Assembly (NCBI GenBank): GCA_027493525.1
Contig: JAOSKN010000001.1
Coordinates: 1,178,001-1,242,000, forward strand
Origin: Planctomycetota bacterium
Lineage (GTDB): Bacteria; Planctomycetota; SZUA-567; H5-PLA8
Direction of reading: 5' to 3'
Length of the DNA stretch: 64,000 nt
Shown here: positions 45,256 through 54,314 of the stretch, one piece after another
How positions within the stretch are numbered: position 1 is the first letter of the stretch
How the letters are laid out: every line of letters begins with the position of its first letter
Translations under genes and position numbers: made by a program
Notes under the pieces: model-generated
The model's database searches: none
Told to the model about the DNA's origin: nothing
Seen by the model: the letters and a program-made list of their open reading frames with translations, nothing else

Positions 45256-45660
45256 TTAACGACGCACCTTCACGCGAATCTCGATCGCCTGGCCTTTCGC
45301 CAGAACGATGACGCGCCCGTCCCTGGCGTCACGAGGGGCTTCCACGATCACCCGTGTTTCCGCCTCGCCGTGCTCGAAGAATCCGCCCATGGCCATCAGG
45401 TTTGAGCCTCGGGACGGCCGGAGTCCCAGTTGCATCCTCCGCAAGGATCCGCCGTGTCGCGTCACCACGATTTCGACCTTGCCGCCGCGCCGGACGCGCA
45501 GTTCGGATGCGCTCAACGTGAGCCGCAATGCGGAGCTTTCCCGCGCCGCGCGAGCAATGCCCTCTCTCGCGGGAGACTGCCCACTTACATACGCAATAGG
45601 TAAACAAGCCAAGGCTGCCGCCCATAGGCATTCCACCATGCCAGGCGCCGCACTCGACAT
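45256..45660 (-). CDS. Small secreted protein of unknown function
   Basis: A 134-residue frame with start at ATG 45660 chosen for its GACGGAGCG ribosome site. Residues 8-25 make a signal peptide (MVECLWAAALACLPIAYVSG). The mature part is short and beta-rich with charged strands (LRLTLSASELRVRRGGKVEIVV, AETRVIVEAPRD). It lies directly upstream of the PLDc_N-like gene. No family was recognised and the coding signal is moderate. Confidence 0.55.
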   Translation of the reverse strand: MSSAAPGMVECLWAAALACLPIAYVSGQSPAREGIARAARESSALRLTLSASELRVRRGGKVEIVVTRHGGSLRRMQLGLRPSRGSNLMAMGGFFEHGEAETRVIVEAPRDARDGRVIVLAKGQAIEIRVKVRR

Positions 45661-46052
45661 GACTGCGCTCCGTCGCACGAACTCAATGCACATCAAGCAG
45701 CTAACGCGGCGAATCCCGGGCCAATCGCGCGAAACCTGGCCTCGCATGCTGCAACCCACGAATGAAGGCGAACCTGAACTCATCCATGCCCCGTCTTGAA
45801 GCTCGCGCCAGCGACCGAAATTCAATCGCCTGAACGGATTTCATCGTGCTGCCGTAACCTCAATTTGGACTCGCGCAGACAAGTATTTCCATAGCCTGGA
45901 GTTGTCCGAGCACTGGAAGTTGGTACGCGACTTGCCTGCGCTCAAAGATGAAGCCAAGCGGATGCGGCAGGCGCGCATCCAAGGCGCGCCGCAAGGCTCG
46001 GCACATCGTGTGCCGGCGCGGCGTCAGGAATCCAGAAAGGGAGGATTACGCC
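45661..46052. other. Divergent intergenic region
   Basis: A 392-base gap between divergent small genes, moderately AT-rich in places (45830-45900). No repeat, RNA or obvious promoter motif was recognised. Confidence 0.35.
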
Positions 46053-46415
46053 ATGCGTATGCCTAGAATCGGGGCCTTCGCCCTGTTGCTGTTCGGTCTG
46101 ACGCTGCTCGGCGGGCTCCGCGCCGCGGAGGACGAGCAGGCGCCCGCGCGTGAGGAGTCGTTCGTGGGCAAGGTCGAGAGCACACGCGACGCCCAACAGA
46201 ACATCACCGCCGTCAAGCTCACGCTCGACACCCAGGATACGCTCGACATCAAGCTGGACGAGAAAGGCAAGGACCTCGGCGAGCAGATGGACCGGAAGCG
46301 CGCTGAGGTGACCGGCACTCTGGCGGAGGAAGCCGGCAAGAAGGTTCTCACCGTCCTCCAGTACCGCGAAGCGCTGCCGGCAACGGCGCAACTTCCGGAC
46401 ATGCCGGAGAAATAG
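46053..46415 (+). CDS. Small secreted protein of unknown function
   Basis: A 120-residue protein. The ATG at 46053 follows GGGAGGATTACGCC, a clear ribosome site; the earlier frame start is rejected. Residues 5-24 are a signal peptide (GAFALLLFGLTLLGGLRA). The mature part, about 95 residues, has a beta-barrel-like pattern (SFVGKVESTRDAQQNITAVK, KRAEVTGTLAEEAGKKVLTV) like small OB-fold or BON-like periplasmic proteins, but no family could be named. Confidence 0.7.
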   Translation: MRMPRIGAFALLLFGLTLLGGLRAAEDEQAPAREESFVGKVESTRDAQQNITAVKLTLDTQDTLDIKLDEKGKDLGEQMDRKRAEVTGTLAEEAGKKVLTVLQYREALPATAQLPDMPEK

Positions 46416-46751
46416 CGCCTCCCGCCCCAAGGTCCATTCCTTGGACCGCACGGCATCTCGCCGTCTGAGCCGTCCCTGGATGGAGTTCTTCGCCGATCCC
46501 GGATCCGCGAACGGCCTCCTCCGGGGACGGTCTGCCCTACTTCCACTTTGGGAGCCGCGTGCCGCGCGGGCACGCTCGCGAAACAAACGTTGACCCGCAC
46601 GCCCGAAAGCCGTATAGGCTTGGTCTCGGCGCGCAGGGCGCCTCCCGTCCGCGGAAAGAGACCGAGTCTCGCCTGCTCCGAGTCGTACAATTCAGCGATC
46701 CTTCTTTCGGCCCGAAACGCGGACGAGCGGGCTCAGCGAAAGGAGGCTCAC
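46416..46751. other. Intergenic region before the ankyrin-repeat gene
   Basis: A 336-base gap between two plus-strand genes, GC-rich, with no repeat or RNA recognised. The ankyrin gene ribosome site (AAAGGAGG) lies at its end. Confidence 0.35.
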
Positions 46752-48185
46752 GTGCCCGTACGCGCTCTGCCGCCGCGCCCCGACCTCAACCAGTTGAAGC
46801 TGCAAGCGCGGGAACTGCGCCGCGCGCACGCGGCGGGCGAACTTGCCGCCGCGGCGCGCCTGAAAGCGCAGCTCTCGAAATTCGGCTCGCGGGCCCCGCG
46901 CGCGATCCTGAGCCTGCCCGTCACGCTCGGCGACGCGCAGCGCACGCTCGCGCGCGAGTACGGCTTCAAGGACTGGGCGAGCCTCAAGCGCCGCGTGGAA
47001 CTGGGCCGGCGCGTCGAAGCCTTGAAACCCCACCCGCGCTTCGGCGAGGCCGCCGCGGCGCTCTATGCCGGCGAACTGGAAAAACTCAAGCTGCTCGTGC
47101 AGGCCGATCCGGACCTGGTCCGCGCGCGCGGAGAACTCGAACCGCCTTACGGCTACTTCAGCGGCGCGATGCTGCTGCATCACGCGGCGGGCAACCCCAA
47201 CCGCGGGCCGCTGCCGGAGAACATCGCCGAAATCGCGAGGTTCCTGCTCGAATCCGGCGCCGACGCCAATGCCGAGACGCTCGGGCCCAACGGCCCCACC
47301 ACCCTGGGGCTCGTGCTGACGAGCCTGCAGGCGAGCGCCAGCAACGTCGCCGGCGAGTTGATCGACGTGCTCCTGGCCCACGGCGCGAAGCTCGAACTCA
47401 AGGGCGCGGACGTACTGAACGCCTCGCTGGCGAACCACGCGCCGAAAGCCGCAGAGAAGCTCATCGAACTGGGCGCCAAGCCCACGCTCTTCGCCGCGGC
47501 GGCGCTGGGCCGCGTCGAGTGGCTGGAGGCCCTCTTCGACGGCAACGGCAAGCTCCTCGAGCCGCCGACCCGCAACGGCAGGAAGATGCCGGCCCGCGAC
47601 GGCATCGGCCTGGCGCTCCTCTACGCCTACGTCAACAAGCGCCCGCGGGCCTTCGACTTCCTCCTCGAGAAGGACGGGAATTGGGAGATGACCGGCGTAA
47701 ACAACGGCGCGGCCTTGCACCGAGCGGCCATCGACGGCGACCTCGCCACGGTCAAACGCCTGGTCGCGAAGGGCGCCGACGTCAACAACCGCGACAACCC
47801 GTTCAACGCCACGGCGTTCTCGTGGGCCGACCACGGCAAACAGGCGGAGGTCGTCGCCTGGATGCGCGCGCACGGCGCCGTCGATCTCCACGACGCCGTC
47901 TGCTTCGATCTCCCCGAGCACTTCCAGGCGCGGCTGAAGGAAGACCCTTCTCGCGCCAACGCGCGCCTCGACCAGTGGGACGTGCCGCAGGGCGCGCCGC
48001 TGCACCACGCCGCGCTGCTAAGGCGCGAAGCCTTCGCGAAGACGCTGCTCGAACACGGCGCCGACCCCAATGCGCTGGCCGGCGACGGGCGCACGCCGCT
48101 GGACATGGCCGAGAGCAAGGACGCCGCCGGGATCGTTGCACTCCTGAAGGCGCGCGGCGGCAAGCGCGCGGCGGAACTGAAATGA
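46752..48185 (+). CDS. Ankyrin-repeat protein
   Basis: A 477-residue cytoplasmic protein starting at GTG 46752 after AAAGGAGG. Residues 1-80 form a charged helical head (DLNQLKLQARELRRAHAAGE) and a GDAQRTLAREYGFKDWASLKRRVE segment. Residues 100-470 hold at least six ankyrin repeats (LLHHAAGNPNRGPL, EIARFLLESGADANAETLG, ALHRAAIDGDLATVKRLVAKGA in two pieces, LHHAALLRREAFAKTLLEHG, GRTPLDMAESKDAAGIVALL). Such repeats bind proteins; the partner is unknown. It is convergent with rtcB with a 19-base gap. Confidence 0.85.
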   Translation: MPVRALPPRPDLNQLKLQARELRRAHAAGELAAAARLKAQLSKFGSRAPRAILSLPVTLGDAQRTLAREYGFKDWASLKRRVELGRRVEALKPHPRFGEAAAALYAGELEKLKLLVQADPDLVRARGELEPPYGYFSGAMLLHHAAGNPNRGPLPENIAEIARFLLESGADANAETLGPNGPTTLGLVLTSLQASASNVAGELIDVLLAHGAKLELKGADVLNASLANHAPKAAEKLIELGAKPTLFAAAALGRVEWLEALFDGNGKLLEPPTRNGRKMPARDGIGLALLYAYVNKRPRAFDFLLEKDGNWEMTGVNNGAALHRAAIDGDLATVKRLVAKGADVNNRDNPFNATAFSWADHGKQAEVVAWMRAHGAVDLHDAVCFDLPEHFQARLKEDPSRANARLDQWDVPQGAPLHHAALLRREAFAKTLLEHGADPNALAGDGRTPLDMAESKDAAGIVALLKARGGKRAAELK

Positions 48186-48204
48186 GGCGTGAGCCTCTCC
48201 CCTC

Positions 48205-49713
48205 TCAATCGTCCGCCTTCCCCGCATCCCTGATCACGAAGCGCGCCTTCAGCTTCGCGACGGGCCGCGCAAGCCCGGCCTGCTCGACGCTGCGCAGCAC
48301 CTCGCCGAAGTCCTTGTACGCCGCCGGCGCCTCGTCTTTCGGGTACTGGCGCGAATTGAAGAGGATGTCGTGCGCGTCGAACTCCTTGTCGATCTTGGCC
48401 TGGTCCAGCGCGCGCGCGGCGGCCTTGCGGCCCATGCAGCGCCCCGCGCCGTGGTTGACGCTGTAGCAGCTCTTCTCGGCGCCGGGCTCGGCGACCATCA
48501 CGACGCTGCCGGCCGTCGGGTTGCCAGGCAGCAAGATCGGGTGCCCGGTCTCGGCGAAGCGCGAACCGGCCAGCGCGTGGTGCCCGGCGGGAAACGCGCG
48601 GGTCGCGCCCTTGCGGTGCACCCAGCACGGGCGGTTCTCGACGATCTCGCGGCGCGCGATGTTGTGGCTGATGAAGTACACCAGGCTCCCCGACGCGCCC
48701 GGAAGCACGTCCTGGAACGCCTCCAGCACCAGCGCGTTGATCAGCATATGGTTCACCGTCGCGAAGTTCGCGCCCAGCGCCATGTCGTCGAGATAGCGGT
48801 CGGCCTCGGGCGTGCCCAGCGGCGCGTAGACCAGCTCCTTGTCGCCGCCCGGAAGCGGGATCTCCCACGAGCCGAAATGCGCCTGCAGCGCGCGGAACTG
48901 GCCCTGCGCCAGGATGTTCCCGAAGCCGCGCGAGCCGCAGTGCGAGAGGAACGCGACGCGGCCGTCGCGCAGCCCAAAGACCTCCGCCGCCCGCTTCGCG
49001 CGCGCGTCCTCCGCCAGTTCCACCACCTCGCACTCCCCGAAGTGGTTCCCGCCGCCGTACGAGCCGAGCTGGCGCATCTTCTCGCCGAAGTTGCGGAAGA
49101 GCCCCGACGCGAGGAGTTCCTCCAGGCGCAGCGCGAGCGCGTCCGAAGTCTCGTCGTGCCCGCGATGGAACGCGTCCTCGCAGGCCTCGGCCCACGCCGG
49201 CGGAATCCCCAGCGCCTCGCAGACCCCGGCGCTCGCGCCTTCCACGGCCGCGCGCTTCCCAAGCTCCTCGCTCACCGGGCGGCTCTTCGGCGCGGCGCGC
49301 TGCCCCTGCCCCGCGCCCGTCGGCGTGCGCGCCACGATCGCCTCGATCAGCGCGCGCCGGACCTGTTTGTCCCGGACCTCGTCGGCGGGCACGTCGAGCT
49401 GGAGCAGGCTCATGCTGCACTTGATGTCCACGCCCACGGGGCCGGGATAGACGTGCGTCGGCGAGACCAGCACGCAGCCCACCGGCGCGCCGTAACCGGC
49501 GTGCGCGTCCGGATTGACGATTAGGTCCGTCACGCCGGGGCCGGAGCGCGAGTTGAGCGCCTGCCGCAGGCACATCGCGTCGAAGCCCTCGCGGATCTTC
49601 TGCGTGCCGATCACGGTGATCGGTTTGCCCTTGTCGCCGGGCGCGGGCAAGAATCCCGTCGCCTCGCCGGTGGCGTGAATGGCGGGCTTGGGCTCGTCCG
49701 GGGAAACGTTCAT
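48205..49713 (-). CDS. rtcB: RtcB-family RNA ligase, divergent type
   Basis: A 502-residue protein starting at ATG 49713 (GAGGAGG ribosome site). RtcB joins RNA 3'-phosphate or cyclic phosphate ends to 5'-OH ends using GTP and Mn2+. Conserved elements are present: PDAHAGYGAPVGCV, the metal-ligand Cys99 in GVDIKCSM, GGGNHFGECEV, FISHNIARRE and the guanylylated His in VNHGAGR. The usual VDIGCG is VDIKCS here and HWGYG-type motifs are altered, so this is a divergent subgroup that could act on another RNA or repair substrate. No archease gene is next to it. It lies divergent from the secreted protein at 49953. Confidence 0.85.
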   Translation of the reverse strand: MNVSPDEPKPAIHATGEATGFLPAPGDKGKPITVIGTQKIREGFDAMCLRQALNSRSGPGVTDLIVNPDAHAGYGAPVGCVLVSPTHVYPGPVGVDIKCSMSLLQLDVPADEVRDKQVRRALIEAIVARTPTGAGQGQRAAPKSRPVSEELGKRAAVEGASAGVCEALGIPPAWAEACEDAFHRGHDETSDALALRLEELLASGLFRNFGEKMRQLGSYGGGNHFGECEVVELAEDARAKRAAEVFGLRDGRVAFLSHCGSRGFGNILAQGQFRALQAHFGSWEIPLPGGDKELVYAPLGTPEADRYLDDMALGANFATVNHMLINALVLEAFQDVLPGASGSLVYFISHNIARREIVENRPCWVHRKGATRAFPAGHHALAGSRFAETGHPILLPGNPTAGSVVMVAEPGAEKSCYSVNHGAGRCMGRKAAARALDQAKIDKEFDAHDILFNSRQYPKDEAPAAYKDFGEVLRSVEQAGLARPVAKLKARFVIRDAGKADD

Positions 49714-49952
49714 GCACTCCTCCTCGTCTCGAAACCGCGCGGGGCGGCCGCTGCGCGTCTCCAACCAACACCGCATCCGGGAACACAATCAAGGCCATAA
49801 TATATAAAGGTGGGGCTTGGGCGGCGGCGCACACGTTCAGGATAGCGTGGATCGTTGGATTATCTTATTATATACCCGTCATTCGTAGAATCGTATTGAG
49901 AGGTCGGGGTACAAAGCGAGGTCGTGGCCGTTCAACCCCGGAGGACCGAACC

Positions 49953-51599
49953 ATGTCCGCATCCCTTCGCGCCGTGCTCCTGGTCGTGCTGGCCGGGCTG
50001 GCCTGCGGCACGCGGGCGCAGGACGTCGAGTCCGAGCCGCCGCCCGCGACCGCCAAGACGATCAAGTCGCCTTGGCGGGTCGTCCACTATACCGCGTCCA
50101 ATCCGCCAGTGACCCCGAAGCTGGAGGAACTGCCGCTCCAGGAATCCGTCTCACAGTACGGGATCACCTGGACCTTCGAGAAGCCGGCGCGCGTCGGGCG
50201 CTTCGTCAACGGCGACTTCTACGCGGTTGGCCCGGTGACGGTGGTGAAGATCGACCCCAAGCCGCTCTGGGGCGCGGAGGTCGGGGAACTGATCAACAAG
50301 AGCGGGATCAAGGAAGACTCGTACCCCGGCAAGCAGGCGCGCAACGGCTCGGTGCTCAACCCCGCCGTGACCGAAGGCGCGCGCAAGGGCGGGTACGACA
50401 GCCGCCTGCCGTCGGGGCGCTACGAGCCGGAGATGTTCGCGCACCTGCCCATCGCGATGAAACCCGGCGACGCGCTGGTCTCCACGGTCAGCCGGCCCAA
50501 CGCCTCGATCAAGAAGTTCTCCGGCCAGCACGTCGATCCGTTGCAGGTCGCGGCGGTGCTGAGTTGCGTCGCCGAGCCGCTGCCGCCCGACGCCTTCCGC
50601 CCTTCGTACTGCGACGCGGCCCATAGCGGCCCGTTCCTCTCGCGCAACCTGCGCCGGGATCTGCTGCTCGCGCTGCCGCGCCTCGAGGGCATGCCGGAGA
50701 ACCTGAACGCCGGCGCCGAACGCTTCCGCAAGCCCTGGCTGGACACGGTCTGCTTCGGCTTCGCCGCGCCGGTCGAGAACCTCCCGCACTACGGCCAGAC
50801 CATCGTGGACTTGGTGGGCGAAGCCAGCCTGCTCCTGCTCATGGATTATCCCGCCGAGGACAAGGAACAGTTGCTGGTCCACTTCGTCCAGGTCGGGATC
50901 GACCTGTGGGGCGCGGCGCGCGCGGGCATGACTTGGCCGGCCCACGGCGGCCTCTACAGCGGCCGCAAATGGCCGATCCTCCTCTCCGGCATGCTCCTCA
51001 ACGACGAGAAAATGCGGGCCCCGAAGCAGACCCTCCCCAAGCTGCGCTTCCACGAAGACGACCAGACCGGCATGGCCCCTTACACCTACAAGGGCAAGTC
51101 CTACGCCCAGAGCTGGACCGGCGCGAAGGCGCTCTTCCTGGGCCACAGCCCCTACCTGATGGAGAGCATGGCCGACCACTGGGATAAGGGCTGGGGCGCG
51201 CTGGATCTCTTTCACCCCTCCGAGTGGCCCAAGCGCGCCGACGGCGGCAAGACCCTGGCCAGCGAAGGCTACCGCATCGCCAACACCAGCAGCTCGTGGG
51301 TCTCGCAGGCCCTCGCCGCGCGCATCCTGCGCGCCGAACCCATCTGGAATCACGACGCCTTCTTCAATTACGTGGACCGCTGGATGACCCAGGACGACAC
51401 GGAGTTCGCGAAGGCCAAGGCCGACGCCGGCTGGCAGGACGTTACCGGCGTGCCGTTCGGCGGTTTCGGCCGGCAGGGCTACCTCTTCACCAAGGCCAAA
51501 TGGGTGCGCGGGCTCTGGGACGCCTACCGCGACAAGCTACCGCCTCTACCCGGCTACAGCGGCCCTCCCACGCCGCCCGCTTCGCAGACCTGGCGCTGA
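49953..51599 (+). CDS. Secreted protein of unknown function
   Basis: A 548-residue protein with a ribosome site CCGGAGGACCG before ATG 49953 and a signal peptide (SLRAVLLVVLAGLACGTRA). The N-terminal 240 residues are beta-rich (WRVVHYTASNPPVTPKL, ITWTFEKPARVGRFVNGDFY). The C-terminal part is helical with many Trp/Tyr/His residues (WPAHGGLYSGRKWPILLSG, GHSPYLMESMADHWDKGW), as in alpha/alpha-toroid polysaccharide lyases, but no catalytic motif was confirmed. It is 33 bases upstream of the beta-helix gene and probably in one unit with it, pointing to polymer breakdown outside the cell. Confidence 0.7.
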   Translation: MSASLRAVLLVVLAGLACGTRAQDVESEPPPATAKTIKSPWRVVHYTASNPPVTPKLEELPLQESVSQYGITWTFEKPARVGRFVNGDFYAVGPVTVVKIDPKPLWGAEVGELINKSGIKEDSYPGKQARNGSVLNPAVTEGARKGGYDSRLPSGRYEPEMFAHLPIAMKPGDALVSTVSRPNASIKKFSGQHVDPLQVAAVLSCVAEPLPPDAFRPSYCDAAHSGPFLSRNLRRDLLLALPRLEGMPENLNAGAERFRKPWLDTVCFGFAAPVENLPHYGQTIVDLVGEASLLLLMDYPAEDKEQLLVHFVQVGIDLWGAARAGMTWPAHGGLYSGRKWPILLSGMLLNDEKMRAPKQTLPKLRFHEDDQTGMAPYTYKGKSYAQSWTGAKALFLGHSPYLMESMADHWDKGWGALDLFHPSEWPKRADGGKTLASEGYRIANTSSSWVSQALAARILRAEPIWNHDAFFNYVDRWMTQDDTEFAKAKADAGWQDVTGVPFGGFGRQGYLFTKAKWVRGLWDAYRDKLPPLPGYSGPPTPPASQTWR

Positions 51600-51632
51600 A
51601 GCTCGAATCACGCGGACTACGGGAGACACCCC

Positions 51633-53858
51633 ATGAACGCGACCAAGCCGATCCTTCCGCTCCTGGCCCTCGCCTTCTTGGCCGCTATGCCCGTTCGCGC
51701 CAGCGAAGCCGACCCGAAGGAGTGGGTCGTCGCGCAGGGACACCCGCAAGCCGCCGACGAGAACCCGGGCACCGCCGAGAAACCGCTCAAGACCATCGGC
51801 AAGGCGCTCGCCCTCGTCCAGCCCGGCCAGTCCGTGACCATCCACGCCGGCGTCTACCGCGAGGAGTTGATCTTCAACGCCTCAGGGACCGCCGAAGACC
51901 CCATCCGCATCGCCGCCGCGCCGGGAGAACGAGTCGTGGTGAGCGGCGCCGACGAGATCGCGGGCTGGAAGCGCTGCGGCAAGGACGAACTGCCCCTCAA
52001 TCCCGACGCGCACGAAATCTTCTTCGTCGACCTCGACTGGAAGCCGGTCGACCTCTACGCCGGCGGCGACCTCCTGCGCCTGAACCAGGCCTCCTGGCCG
52101 AAGGTCAAGCACTCTCACGAGGTCGCGCGGGGCCTGCGCGCCCCGAAGGATCATTACCCCGTTGAAGGCGGCGGCGTCAAAACCCTCCTCGACTCGAAGA
52201 ACCTGAATCAGCCCGCCGGATTCTGGGACGGCGGCGAGGTCGTGATCCACCGCTACTGGATCTCCGACGGCAGGTCCGTCTCCGACCAGTACCTCCGCGG
52301 AACGGTCGCCGCCTACGCTCCCGACCGGCGCGAGTTGACCCTCGACAAGCCGCTGCCCAAGAACCTGACCCTCGACCCTGCCGCCAAACACGACCTGGGC
52401 ACGCCGCCGCCCAAGGATCCCGAGTGGCGCGTCTCGGACTGGTACCGCATCGTCAATCTCCCCACGCTCATTCGCGAGCCCGGGTCTTATGCCGTGGTCC
52501 CGCGCGGCGCGGGCATCCGCATGTTCGTCTGGCCGCCCGAGGGCGTGGACTTCGAGAAGCGGAAGATCGAAGGCAGCCGGCGCCGCATGGGCCTGCGCGG
52601 GGAGAAGGTCTCCCACGTGACGGTCGAAGGCCTGGAGGTCGCGCGCGTCGTCGAACGCGGCCTGGCCTTCGACGACGGGGAACACAATGCGTTCATCCGC
52701 TGCGCCGCCTACTTCTGCCGCATGGGCCCCTTCATGACCGAGGCCGCGGGCATCTACCTGAGCCAGCAGAAACACGCCGCCGTGCGCCACTGCCTCAGCG
52801 TCCTCAACGGCCACGGCCTCATGCTTTACAAAACCTCCAACACGGCGGTGGAAGGCAACGTCGCGGGGCGCAACATCGTCGACGGCATCGTCGTCGCCTG
52901 GTACTCCAACGACGTGACCGTCGCGCGCAACTACGTCTTCGACAACTGGGCCGAGAAGCACCCCGACGGCGTCCAGACCTACCGCACCGCGAAGAACCTC
53001 GTCCTCGACCGCAACTTCTTCTTCTGCGTCGGGCAGGGCTGGCAGTGCGAGGAAACCCAGGACGCGCAGGCCGCCCGCAACGTCTGGGCCGGCATCCATC
53101 ACAACGCCATCAGTTGCAGCAAGCGCCCCTCGACGCAGGGCCACGAGCCGAACCGGCGCCTGCGCTTCGCCAACAACACCGTCTTCACCGGCGCCATCGG
53201 CACGGGCTACGACGGCTGCGCGCTCGAAAACGTCATCCTCTCCTCGGTCGGCATCCTCGCCGACGGGGAGGTGGATCGGAACCTGTACGGCTCGCGCGCC
53301 GGCGGCGGCGCGGCCTACGAAAAGGGCGGGAGCGCGACCTGGACCAAGACCTTCGAGGAATGGCAGGCCGCCGTGAAGCCCAACTCCCAGCACGACCGGC
53401 TCGCCGAGATCCGCTTCCGCAACGGCCCGCGCTTCGAGGCCAAAGGCGAGTGCGAAGAGCCCGGCCCGCTCAAACTCAACGGCGGCAGCGCGGGGTTCGA
53501 AATCGGCGACCATGTGGAACTCGACTGCGACGGCGTGGTCCGCGAAGTCGCCGAGGTCACCTCCACCGGCATCGCGGTCAAGCCGGCGCTCGAACCCGAG
53601 CGGCTCGGCAAAGGCGCCATGGTCGTCTGGAACTGGAAGGAGCGGACCGACTTCACGCTCGACCTGCGCCTCGCCGACGACAGCCCGGGCAAAGGCATGG
53701 CCCAGGACGGCGGCGACGTGGGCTCACCCATCGACGTCCAGGCTTACATGCGCGGCGACCCGGATGGAGACGGCAAGCGCGACCTTCCGGACCTGCCCCC
53801 GGAAGTCGCCGGGCACCGCCTCAACGGCACGCCCACCACCCGCTTCCTGAAGTGGTAG
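51633..53858 (+). CDS. Secreted right-handed beta-helix protein (DUF1565-like N-terminus)
   Basis: A 741-residue protein with a signal peptide (LLALAFLAAMPVRA-S). Residues 45-90 match the DUF1565-like entry of secreted beta-helix enzymes (PGTAEKPLKTIGKAL, QSVTIHAGVYREELIF). Residues 320-560 contain successive beta-helix turns (ALENVILSSVGILADGEV, VALDRNFFF-like strands and FANNTVFTGAIG). The end (residues 610-740) has another beta-rich module. The closest families are pectate-lyase-like and DUF1565 proteins of Planctomycetes and Lentisphaerae; the substrate is unknown. It follows the gene at 49953 by 33 bases and ends ahead of a 456-base gap. Confidence 0.82.
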   Translation: MNATKPILPLLALAFLAAMPVRASEADPKEWVVAQGHPQAADENPGTAEKPLKTIGKALALVQPGQSVTIHAGVYREELIFNASGTAEDPIRIAAAPGERVVVSGADEIAGWKRCGKDELPLNPDAHEIFFVDLDWKPVDLYAGGDLLRLNQASWPKVKHSHEVARGLRAPKDHYPVEGGGVKTLLDSKNLNQPAGFWDGGEVVIHRYWISDGRSVSDQYLRGTVAAYAPDRRELTLDKPLPKNLTLDPAAKHDLGTPPPKDPEWRVSDWYRIVNLPTLIREPGSYAVVPRGAGIRMFVWPPEGVDFEKRKIEGSRRRMGLRGEKVSHVTVEGLEVARVVERGLAFDDGEHNAFIRCAAYFCRMGPFMTEAAGIYLSQQKHAAVRHCLSVLNGHGLMLYKTSNTAVEGNVAGRNIVDGIVVAWYSNDVTVARNYVFDNWAEKHPDGVQTYRTAKNLVLDRNFFFCVGQGWQCEETQDAQAARNVWAGIHHNAISCSKRPSTQGHEPNRRLRFANNTVFTGAIGTGYDGCALENVILSSVGILADGEVDRNLYGSRAGGGAAYEKGGSATWTKTFEEWQAAVKPNSQHDRLAEIRFRNGPRFEAKGECEEPGPLKLNGGSAGFEIGDHVELDCDGVVREVAEVTSTGIAVKPALEPERLGKGAMVVWNWKERTDFTLDLRLADDSPGKGMAQDGGDVGSPIDVQAYMRGDPDGDGKRDLPDLPPEVAGHRLNGTPTTRFLKW

Positions 53859-54314
53859 ACTGATTCAAAAAAATAAACATTATCATTTACATTGTCCGGA
53901 TTGGCATGGGAATTGTCCTGGCTGCACGGACCATGCCTTGCATTCCGCTCGCCCACGAAGCCGGCCTCGACCTTGCCGCCATGCCTGAATACTATCCACG
54001 ATAACTCCAAATCGGATGCCGAAGTTCGCATATCGTATCTAACAATAGTATGCGATATGAACATATGTGCAACTTTTTTAGAGTATCTTAGACATGGCCT
54101 CAAAGCTCGACCCACAGCCTTAAAGGCAGCTTCCCGGCGACTGGATGCCGCAACCGTAGCGCGCCTGAATCTTCTTTCGCGCTCCCGCAAGGCAGGTGCA
54201 CCACAGTGCATCTTTTTTAAGGATAGTAGACAAGGTCTCACGATCAGCTTGCAAGGAGGAGCGCCGGAGGGTTTGACGCTTTCCCAAACCGCCTCGCCGG
54301 GCGAAGATGCAGGC
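53859..54314. other. AT-rich gap before the rsmB-like gene
   Basis: A 456-base gap, unusually AT-rich for the window at 53870-53890 and 54005-54085. It holds an imperfect inverted repeat at about 54025-54061 (TTCGCATATCG and its partner, with a 2-base bulge). It may contain the downstream promoter or a remnant of foreign DNA. Open frames crossing it are not supported. Confidence 0.4.

Noticed and set aside
44917..45405. Plus-strand frames in the operon gap
   Set aside because: They overlap the well-supported small minus-strand PLDc_N-like gene and lack any coding sign.
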